Positions 1 through 4,601 of a stretch of DNA of 6,351 nt are shown here, piece after piece (positions within the stretch are counted from its first letter, which is position 1; each line of letters starts with the position of its first letter). Source of the DNA: Clostridiales bacterium (GTDB lineage Bacteria; Bacillota; Clostridia; Saccharofermentanales; Saccharofermentanaceae). The translations under genes were made by a program, and so were the position numbers. Under the pieces are notes generated by a model, which made no database searches, was not told the DNA's origin, and saw nothing but the letters and a program-made list of their open reading frames with translations. The stretch covers positions 1 through 6,351 of the forward strand of contig JAGAFH010000172.1 in the NCBI GenBank assembly GCA_017612755.1, in the 5' to 3' direction.

Positions 1-7
1 AAGGAAG

Positions 8-706
8 ATGATGACCACCCAGAAGCACCAGACCGCATATGTGTGCAGGTGCCGCTTCTCAAGGACCGGGGCCACTTCTTTTATAGGGCATCTGGATCTT
101 AAGACTGTATTTGAAAGAGCGGTGAGAAGGGCAGGCCTTCCCATGCTCTATACCCAGGGATTTAATCCCAGGCCCATGCTGGTCTTTGCCCTGCCCTTAG
201 GAGTGGGCATAGATACCACGGCAGACTATGTTGATATATCCATGGCGGTTCCCCAGGATGCAGATGAGTTCAGGACAAAGGTGAATGAAGAGCTGCCCGA
301 AGGCCTTAAGATAGAAAACTGCATAACCATAGACGAGCCCAAAAGAAGCCTCATGAGCGTTGTTACTACTGCCTGCTATACGCTTGAAGCGCCCGGTATC
401 TCGCAGAAGATCATCAACATCTTTAAGATGGAGACCATAGAGACAGAGAAGAAGTCAAAGGGAAAGATCAAAACGGCAGATATAAGGCCCCTTATGATAA
501 AGCCTCTGGAGGCACAGGGTCCGGATAAGATGGAGATCATGGTATATGCGGGATCGGTCAGGAACTTAAGGCCCGACGTGCTCCTTGGAGCCCTCGTGAA
601 GTATGAGGGACTGGATCCGGAGGATTCAGCCAACTGCCTTATCACCAGGACCGGCCTTTTCGGGGGAGAGTACCCCGATGTGGAAGAAATTGAGGGTTTG
701 GTCTGA
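8..706 (+). CDS. DUF2344 / TIGR03936 radical-SAM-associated protein
   Basis: The protein (232 aa) matches the DUF2344 family from its N-terminal pattern: a YVCRCRFSRTG strand, the FIGHLDL segment near residue 27, an ERAVRRAGLP helix and the YTQGFNPRP motif near residues 48-56, followed by a PLGVG turn. Family members in Clostridia normally sit directly downstream of a TIGR03960-type radical SAM gene; the biochemical role is not settled, and RNA or translation-related work is only suspected from gene neighbourhood. Two ATG codons are adjacent (8 and 11). AAGGA at 1-5 is only 2 nt from the first and 5 nt from the second, so the second may be the true start. An upstream reading frame could end at the TGA at 9-11, giving an ATGA overlap, but only a few bases of it are visible. 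The length fits the family. The stop codon lies inside the candidate operator of the next operon. Recognition is by family pattern only. Confidence 0.9.
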   Translation: MMTTQKHQTAYVCRCRFSRTGATSFIGHLDLKTVFERAVRRAGLPMLYTQGFNPRPMLVFALPLGVGIDTTADYVDISMAVPQDADEFRTKVNEELPEGLKIENCITIDEPKRSLMSVVTTACYTLEAPGISQKIINIFKMETIETEKKSKGKIKTADIRPLMIKPLEAQGPDKMEIMVYAGSVRNLRPDVLLGALVKYEGLDPEDSANCLITRTGLFGGEYPDVEEIEGLV

Positions 707-718
707 TTAGTGTATAAT
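690..718 (+). promoter_or_regulatory. Sigma-A promoter of the MarR-ACP-lipid kinase operon
   Basis: TTGAGG (690-695) and a perfect TATAAT (713-718) are separated by exactly 17 bp, the optimal spacing for the housekeeping sigma factor. Transcription would start near 725, about 30 nt before the regulator gene. The -35 box lies within the last codons of the DUF2344 gene, so the operon starts its own transcription without a dedicated intergenic gap. No terminator is visible between the two genes, so read-through from upstream is also possible. Confidence 0.75.
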
Positions 719-720
719 CA
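704..720. promoter_or_regulatory. Candidate MarR operator (inverted repeat over the -10 box)
   Basis: TGATTA (704-709) and TAATCA (715-720) form a perfect 6-bp inverted repeat around the 5-nt spacer GTGTA. The 17-bp span is typical of sites bound by MarR dimers, and it overlaps the -10 box, where a bound repressor would block RNA polymerase. The downstream gene encodes a MarR protein, so autoregulation is the natural inference. The first three bases are also the stop codon of the DUF2344 gene. Binding has not been shown. Streptococcal FabT sites also contain a TGATTA stretch, but their centre is organised differently. Confidence 0.55.
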
Positions 721-756
721 ATAAGTTACATATTTAAAAAACAGGAGCGTCCGTAG

Positions 757-1278
757 ATGAAGATCGATGAACAGGAAATGGCTGACTGCCTGGTCAGGAT
801 ATTGGAAAATGTTATCCTTACCGAGGAGAAATCTATCCGTCAGGGATATTTCTCCGATCTGTCCATTGCAGAGATGCACACCCTCGACGCCATAGGCCCT
901 TACGATGCAAGGACTATGAGTGAAACGGCAGCGTCTCTCGGTATAACTACCGGTACTCTTACGGTTTCCATAGACAGGCTCGTGAAAAAGGGATATGTCA
1001 TAAGGAAACGTGACGAGAATGACAGGAGGATCGTCAGGATCTCCCTTACGAGAGAGGGGAAGATAGCATCGAGGATGCACGGAAAGTTCCATAATGTTCT
1101 GGCAAGACACATCCTGGAACCTTACTCTGATGAGGAAAAAGATGTTCTTATGAGACTCGTTAATGATATCGATCATTATCTTGAGGCTCAGGTCAAGAAA
1201 TATGATAACGCACAGTCAATAAGAAAGACCGCAAGAGAGGTTGCGGATGAAACAAGAAGGAGAAACGACAATGGATGA
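757..1278 (+). CDS. MarR-family transcriptional regulator (FabT-like by context)
   Basis: The 173-aa protein has the MarR winged-helix layout. An N-terminal dimerisation helix (about residues 5-30) is followed by the helix-turn-helix around residues 52-78, including the recognition helix TTGTLTVSIDRLVKKG. The beta wing then carries the family's D-x-x-D-R-R signature (D86, D89, R90, R91), and C-terminal dimerisation helices follow. It is somewhat longer than the usual 140-150 aa, because of a charged, Arg/Lys-rich tail after about residue 148. AGGAG at 743-747 sits 9 nt before the ATG, which fixes the start. The gene is first in a tight operon with an acyl carrier protein, overlapping it by 8 nt. 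FabT, a MarR protein that controls fatty-acid genes in Firmicutes and uses acyl-ACP as corepressor, is the obvious functional parallel. That link is inferred from context, not from residue-level identity. The family call is firm; the ligand and regulon are unknown. Confidence 0.9.
   Translation: MKIDEQEMADCLVRILENVILTEEKSIRQGYFSDLSIAEMHTLDAIGPYDARTMSETAASLGITTGTLTVSIDRLVKKGYVIRKRDENDRRIVRISLTREGKIASRMHGKFHNVLARHILEPYSDEEKDVLMRLVNDIDHYLEAQVKKYDNAQSIRKTAREVADETRRRNDNG
1257..1263 (+). promoter_or_regulatory. Ribosome binding site deciding the ACP start
   Basis: AAGGAGA lies inside the end of the regulator gene. The AGGAG core ends 8 nt before the ATG at 1271. This favours 1271 over the in-frame ATG at 1241, which has no comparable site. 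Confidence 0.75.
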
Positions 1279-1579
1279 CAAAGAAAGCCCCCGAGAACGT
1301 ATCATGACCGTAAAGGACGCCGAGGAGAGAAAAGACATGATCTTTGAGGATGTCCTGAAACTGCTCGTACAGGAGTTGGGGATCTCGCCTACGGAGATAA
1401 ACAGAGATGTACAGATCATGGAGGAACTGAATTTTGATTCACTTCAGATGTACGAGCTGGTGATCGACCTTGAGGAAGCTTATGATATCCGCTTGCCGGA
1501 CGATCTGCTTGAAACAGTAAAGACCGTTGGAGACGTTGTGGATCTGGTATATTCACGATCTGTCGAAACTGAAGTATGA
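1271..1579 (+). CDS. Acyl carrier protein
   Basis: This small acidic protein (102 aa) carries acyl chains on a 4'-phosphopantetheine arm attached to Ser57 in the FDSLQMYEL motif, the counterpart of the DSL site in AcpP. The helix II and III region (ELVIDLEEAYDIRLPDDLL) and the closing TVGDVVDLV helix are typical of type II ACPs. The frame remains open up to an ATG at 1241, but 1271 has the good ribosome binding site. Even so, about 20 residues of charged N-terminal sequence precede the usual ACP core (which is 75-80 aa), and a later start at Met12 cannot be excluded. It overlaps the regulator upstream by 8 nt and the lipid kinase downstream by 4 nt (ATGA). The stretch before the serine reads LNFDS, not the LGADS or LGLDS of housekeeping AcpP, and no fab genes are nearby. 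It is therefore more likely a specialised second ACP than the main fatty-acid synthesis carrier, which is an inference. It would need a phosphopantetheinyl transferase from elsewhere in the genome. Confidence 0.9.
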   Translation: MDDKESPRERIMTVKDAEERKDMIFEDVLKLLVQELGISPTEINRDVQIMEELNFDSLQMYELVIDLEEAYDIRLPDDLLETVKTVGDVVDLVYSRSVETEV

Positions 1580-2568
1580 GATATATCCTTGTAATCAACA
1601 GCAAATCAAACCCTAAGGTGATCGGAGCGCTGGATGATGCCATCAACCTGGTATCCCGCTCTGATCCTGATCTGCGTTCAAGGATAGAATTAAAGTTTAC
1701 GGAATATCCGGGGCATGCTTCTGATATTGCTATTGAAGTCAGCGAACAGTTCAAGGGGAACGTTACCATCGTGGCCTGCGGAGGCGACGGTACGGTCCAC
1801 GAGATCGCCAACGCCCTGGCCTTCAGAAAGACGCCCATGGCATGCCTTCCCTTTGGAACGGGAAATGACTTTGTAAAGACCGTTCTGCCCACCAGGAAGA
1901 AGTGGAATTTTGAGATGCTCCTGAAGAACCTGGACAATCTTACGGTAAAGCCCATAGATCTCATTAAGATAGACAGCTATGACATAATGGGCACCCATCT
2001 TCAGAACTGGTCAGGCTACATGAATAATGTTGCATCCATCGGACTTGATACGGTGGTCCAGGCAAATGCCAAGGCCATAGTGGCCTCTAATGACACAAAG
2101 TTCAACAGAAATACTGCATATATAAGGTCTGCTCTTGCCGGGGTCTTCGGAAAGAGATGCCATGAGTTCGCCTATAAGCTGGAACTGGAGGACGGTTCTT
2201 TCTATGAGAGCGAGTCAGACGAGCACACCCTTATAAGCATATGTAACGGAAAGTATTACGGGGACGGGTTCTGTCCTGCTCCCAAAGCAGATATTGCCGA
2301 CGGCATAGCAGATGTCTGCGTAGTCGATGATGTCCCCCTGATAAAGGCCCTGGGACTTCTCCTTCTTTACCGCCTGGGAAAGCATGAAGGAAAGTCCGGC
2401 ATAAAGACTTTCCGCGCCACCAGCGGTGTCATCAAGTCCACAAGTGCATCCCTTCAGCTGGTGGGAAATTCCGACGGGGAAGATTTCTTCGGCAACAGGA
2501 TCAGGTTTGAAGTATTCCCCAAGGCGCTTAATCTTGCATTCTTCCCGGAGGACGGATACAAAAAATGA
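1576..2568 (+). CDS. Diacylglycerol kinase family lipid kinase (YegS/DgkB/BmrU type)
   Basis: This 330-aa cytoplasmic enzyme belongs to the DAGK catalytic family, which transfers the ATP gamma-phosphate to a lipid hydroxyl, for example diacylglycerol to phosphatidate. The nucleotide-binding signature CGGDGTVHEIANAL is at residues 68-81 (GGDGT 69-73), followed by PFGTGNDF at 92-99. The second domain contains a CNGKYYGDGFCPAPKADIADG stretch typical of the family, and the C terminus has the DGE motif (300-302), which contributes catalytic and metal-site residues in homologues. The length is normal, slightly above 300 aa. The first strand reads INSKSNPK where most members have NPxSG(K), a small deviation. 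No clear Shine-Dalgarno precedes the ATG, which overlaps the ACP stop (ATGA), so translation is probably coupled. Substrate cannot be read from sequence: diacylglycerol, phosphatidylglycerol, undecaprenol-type or sphingoid lipids are all possible in this family. Confidence 0.92.
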   Translation: MRYILVINSKSNPKVIGALDDAINLVSRSDPDLRSRIELKFTEYPGHASDIAIEVSEQFKGNVTIVACGGDGTVHEIANALAFRKTPMACLPFGTGNDFVKTVLPTRKKWNFEMLLKNLDNLTVKPIDLIKIDSYDIMGTHLQNWSGYMNNVASIGLDTVVQANAKAIVASNDTKFNRNTAYIRSALAGVFGKRCHEFAYKLELEDGSFYESESDEHTLISICNGKYYGDGFCPAPKADIADGIADVCVVDDVPLIKALGLLLLYRLGKHEGKSGIKTFRATSGVIKSTSASLQLVGNSDGEDFFGNRIRFEVFPKALNLAFFPEDGYKK

Positions 2569-3659
2569 GCAGTAAGAGAGAGGGAAAGAGAATGAAAAAA
2601 GGACTGAAGATCTTTCTTTCTGTCCTTCTTTCCATCATCGTCATCATCGCCGGATATATCGCATATGTATTTATCTCCTATCACAGGATAGAGGATAACC
2701 TTTCTCTTGAGCCAGAGAACAAGGGAACAGCTGCCTCTGAAGTAGCGACAGGCACATCCTATTCCATCATAACCTATAATATCGGCTTTTGTGCCTACAC
2801 CCCTGAGTTCAGTTTCTTTATGGACGGTGGAGAGTCTTCCTGGGCTGAGAGTGAAGACAGTGTCATAAAGGATGCGGATGATATAGGAAACTTCCTTAAG
2901 GGAAAAGATACTGATTTCTATTTCCTGCAGGAAGTGGATACCGACGGAACAAGATCATATCACGTAAATGAATATCAGAGGATAATGGATATCACCGGTG
3001 ACGGAAGCTATATCTTTGCACAGAACTTTGATTCGCCTTTCCTTTTCTGGCCGGTGTACCAGCCCCATGGAAGCAATCAGTCGGGAATAGTGACTTACTC
3101 TTTCGCAGAGCCTGACAGCTCCATAAGAAGAAGCCTTCCGGTATCGGAGTCAGTCACCAGGATAGTAGACCTGGACAGATGCTATTCTATCACTAAGATC
3201 CCCACTGACAACGGAAGATATCTCTGCCTTTACAACCTTCATCTTTCCGCCTACGGAACAGACGCTTCAGTAAGGGAAGGCCAGACATCCATGCTCTTCT
3301 CGGATATGGCTGAAGATTATGCCGCAGGCAATTATGTGATAGTGGGGGGAGATTTCAACCACGACCTGAGGGATGAGGATACTTCAGAGTTTCCCGCCTG
3401 GGCCCAGAGCTTCCCGGTGGAAGATCTTCCCGAAGGTTTTACCCTTGCATTTAATGTATGCGAAGGGGAGTGCGATCTTACTTCCAACAGCTGCAGGGAT
3501 ACGGAATATGCATATGATCCCGGCGCCACTTTCACCGTGCTCCTGGACGGATTTATAGTGTCGGATAACGTTACTGTAGATAATTATGAGAATCTCGGCC
3601 TGGATTATATCTATTCGGATCATAATCCGGTCTATATGGAATTTACCTTAAACCCCTGA
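2565..3659 (+). CDS. Membrane-anchored endonuclease/exonuclease/phosphatase family hydrolase
   Basis: This 364-aa protein begins with a Lys/Arg-rich stretch and one strongly hydrophobic helix (about residues 14-38). It has no cleavage motif I trust, so it is probably anchored N-in with the catalytic domain outside. All EEP-fold catalytic motifs are present: YNIGF with Asn72, LQEVD with Glu123, NLHLSAY with His226, GGDFNHD with Asp263 and Asn265, LDGF with Asp328, and the closing SDHNPVY with Asp352-His353. This fold hydrolyses phosphodiesters or phosphomonoesters with Mg2+, acting on nucleic acids, inositol phosphates or sphingomyelin/phospholipids; the substrate here is unknown. The lipid-related neighbours favour a lipid head group, by inference. 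Two starts are possible. The ATG at 2565 overlaps the kinase stop (ATGA) and has GGAGG at 2547-2551, 13 nt away. The ATG at 2592 has GAGG at 2580-2583, 8 nt away, and would give 355 aa. The longer form is listed. Confidence 0.88.
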   Translation: MSSKREGKRMKKGLKIFLSVLLSIIVIIAGYIAYVFISYHRIEDNLSLEPENKGTAASEVATGTSYSIITYNIGFCAYTPEFSFFMDGGESSWAESEDSVIKDADDIGNFLKGKDTDFYFLQEVDTDGTRSYHVNEYQRIMDITGDGSYIFAQNFDSPFLFWPVYQPHGSNQSGIVTYSFAEPDSSIRRSLPVSESVTRIVDLDRCYSITKIPTDNGRYLCLYNLHLSAYGTDASVREGQTSMLFSDMAEDYAAGNYVIVGGDFNHDLRDEDTSEFPAWAQSFPVEDLPEGFTLAFNVCEGECDLTSNSCRDTEYAYDPGATFTVLLDGFIVSDNVTVDNYENLGLDYIYSDHNPVYMEFTLNP

Positions 3660-3671
3660 TCAGGCCTCAGG
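3655..3671. repeat. Palindrome carrying both convergent stop codons
   Basis: CCTGATCAGG (3655-3664) is a perfect 10-bp palindrome. Its central TGATCA is the TGA stop of the plus-strand hydrolase directly followed by the reverse-complement TGA of the minus-strand acyltransferase. A further TCAGG at 3667-3671 allows an alternative 5-bp stem with CCTGA (3655-3659) and a 7-nt loop. No T-run follows on either strand, so it does not look like an intrinsic terminator. Confidence 0.6.
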
Positions 3672-4379
3672 ATCTAAGTGAAGATCCTCCATCTTATGCA
3701 TCCACTCGGAAAGAGCGTCCGTCATCTTGTGGGGGTCGTTGTCGTAGTCTTCGCCGTGTAAGGGCTCGCCTACATAGACCCTGATCTTCTTTCTCTTCAT
3801 GAAACCCTTAAAAGGCTTGGGCCACTTGCTCTGTCTGGGCCAGGCATCATAGGCTCCTGAAAGGTAGACGGGAACAAGGGGAGTTCCGGACTTGATGGCG
3901 ATATAGCAGGCACCGTCTTTCATCTCGCCCAGCTTTCCATCGTGGGTCCTGGTGCCTTCGGGGAATACGAAACAGATATTGCCCACCTCTACAGCCTTCT
4001 TGGCCTTGATAAGTCCTCTTACGGGATTTCCGTGGCGCTCTACGCCGATGCCTCTTCCGACTCTTACGATAAGTCTGCCGAGAGCTCCGTAATCAGTTGC
4101 CAGGTCTGCTCCCACCAGGGCGCACATATGCTTGAAGTGGCCTCTGGGAAGATATTTGCTTATAAGGACGCCGTCGGCGAAACACTGGTGGTTTGCGGCA
4201 ACGACATAAGGGTTTTCCTTGGGAAAGTTCTCGCGGCCTATGCACTTCATGTTGGTGCATACGCTTGTGAGGAAGAGGAATCCGAACTTGGCAAGGTTTC
4301 CGCTGATGCCTCTCTTAGTAGGATAAGAATTGGGGTCGTCTTTCTGCTTCTGTTTCTTGGGCTCAGTATTCTCGCTCAT
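3660..4379 (-). CDS. 1-acyl-sn-glycerol-3-phosphate acyltransferase (PlsC-like)
   Basis: This 239-aa enzyme of the LPLAT/AGPAT family moves an acyl chain to lysophosphatidate or another lysolipid at the inner face of the membrane. Family blocks appear in order: NHQCFAD, the NHx4D catalytic motif, at residues 63-69 (His64, Asp69); GRGIGVERHG around 108-117; FPEGTR at 139-144, which binds the glycerophosphate; and the VPVYLSG block at 169-175. The length is normal for bacterial PlsC. The first 23 residues are a charged Lys/Gln/Asp-rich tail without an obvious function, followed by a short hydrophobic stretch near 30-40. GGAGAGG (4383-4389 on the complement) lies just before the ATG and fixes the start. 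The gene converges on the hydrolase with no intergenic base and diverges from the acyl-CoA synthetase gene. The acyl donor, acyl-ACP or acyl-CoA, cannot be told from sequence. Confidence 0.93.
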   Translation of the reverse strand: MSENTEPKKQKQKDDPNSYPTKRGISGNLAKFGFLFLTSVCTNMKCIGRENFPKENPYVVAANHQCFADGVLISKYLPRGHFKHMCALVGADLATDYGALGRLIVRVGRGIGVERHGNPVRGLIKAKKAVEVGNICFVFPEGTRTHDGKLGEMKDGACYIAIKSGTPLVPVYLSGAYDAWPRQSKWPKPFKGFMKRKKIRVYVGEPLHGEDYDNDPHKMTDALSEWMHKMEDLHLDPEA

Positions 4380-4382
4380 GAT

Positions 4383-4389
4383 CCTCTCC
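4383..4389 (-). promoter_or_regulatory. Ribosome binding site of the acyltransferase
   Basis: Read on the minus strand this is GGAGAGG. Its GGAG part ends 6 nt before the ATG whose first base is 4379, supporting that start. Confidence 0.7.
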
Positions 4390-4413
4390 GGAAAGTTTTT
4401 ATTTTTCTACCTA

Positions 4414-4441
4414 ATAATAACTATAAATAGAAAAATCGCAA
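4414..4441 (-). promoter_or_regulatory. Candidate promoter of the acyltransferase
   Basis: On the minus strand TTGCGA (4441-4436) and TATTAT (4419-4414) are 16 bp apart, matching the sigma-A boxes at 4/6 and 5/6 positions. Transcription would start near 4407, leaving a leader of about 28 nt that contains the ribosome binding site. The region is AT-rich, so chance matches are likely. Confidence 0.45.
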
Positions 4442-4499
4442 TAACATTTTTTAATACCCTTATGTTAATATTTTTACATTTCCGCAGTTTTGTCGTAAA

Positions 4500-4515
4500 A
4501 TTATTTCGATAATCA
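4500..4515. promoter_or_regulatory. Possible second MarR-type operator
   Basis: ATTAT (4500-4504), TTCG, ATAAT (4509-4513) is a perfect 5-bp inverted repeat, and the right arm continues into CA. The stretch ATAATCAA (4509-4516) is identical to 714-721 in the candidate operator before the MarR gene. The left half differs: ATTA to TAAT spacing is 6 nt here and 5 nt there, and the TG flank is missing. It lies just upstream of the possible -10 box at 4529. In AT-rich DNA such similarity can arise by chance. Confidence 0.3.
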
Positions 4516-4528
4516 AAGTATTTTAGCC

Positions 4529-4534
4529 TATAGT
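4529..4534 (+). promoter_or_regulatory. Possible -10 box for the acyl-CoA synthetase gene
   Basis: TATAGT differs from the sigma-A -10 consensus at one base and would start transcription near 4541, about 60 nt before the gene. No good -35 box is present at 16-18 bp upstream; the best is TTCGAT at 4505-4510 with an 18-bp spacer. A weak or activator-dependent promoter is possible. Confidence 0.35.
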
Positions 4535-4544
4535 ATGGACTTGA

Positions 4545-4567
4545 AAAATATAAAATGATAATATTTT
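4545..4567. repeat. Inverted repeat in the synthetase leader
   Basis: AAAATAT (4545-4551) and ATATTTT (4561-4567) form a perfect 7-bp inverted repeat around a 9-nt spacer. It lies between the possible promoter and the ribosome binding site of the synthetase gene. It could be a protein-binding site. The stem is purely A-T, so a stable RNA hairpin is unlikely. Confidence 0.35.
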
Positions 4568-4591
4568 CAGCAGAAAGATTTTAATGTATCC

Positions 4592-4596
4592 GGAGG
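4592..4596 (+). promoter_or_regulatory. Ribosome binding site of the acyl-CoA synthetase gene
   Basis: GGAGG ends 5 nt before the ATG at 4602. It selects that start over the in-frame ATG at 4584, which precedes it. Confidence 0.8.
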
Positions 4597-4601
4597 TAAA
4601 C

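Larger units (their letters stand above)
4380..4601. other. Divergent AT-rich intergenic region
   Basis: These 222 bp separate the minus-strand acyltransferase from the plus-strand acyl-CoA synthetase and are much richer in A and T than the flanking genes. They contain candidate promoters for both, several inverted repeats and no supported coding frame. No tRNA, riboswitch-like or terminator structure was recognised by eye. Control elements for both lipid genes most likely reside here. Confidence 0.7.

Noticed and set aside
718..1176. 152-codon open frame on the minus strand
   Set aside because: It is antisense to the MarR gene, and its sequence shows no family features.
1241..1270. Upstream ATG extending the ACP by 10 residues
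   Set aside because: There is no ribosome binding site before it, whereas AAGGAGA at 1257-1263 is well placed for 1271.
1416..1964. 182-codon open frame on the minus strand
   Set aside because: It lies opposite the ACP and lipid kinase genes, whose motifs are unmistakable. It has no recognisable domain and its composition is that of an antisense shadow.
3655..3671. Bidirectional intrinsic terminator between the convergent genes
   Set aside because: A short stem is possible, but no run of T follows on either strand and the stem is only 5 bp.
3942..4430. 162-codon open frame on the plus strand
   Set aside because: It is antisense to the PlsC-like gene, which carries NHx4D and FPEGTR motifs. 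The frame has no supported ribosome binding site or family pattern.
4462..4479. Imperfect 18-bp palindrome ATGT...ACAT in the intergenic region
   Set aside because: Not all inner positions pair, and in such AT-rich DNA this level of symmetry is expected by chance. It matches no operator I know, including FapR and FadR sites.
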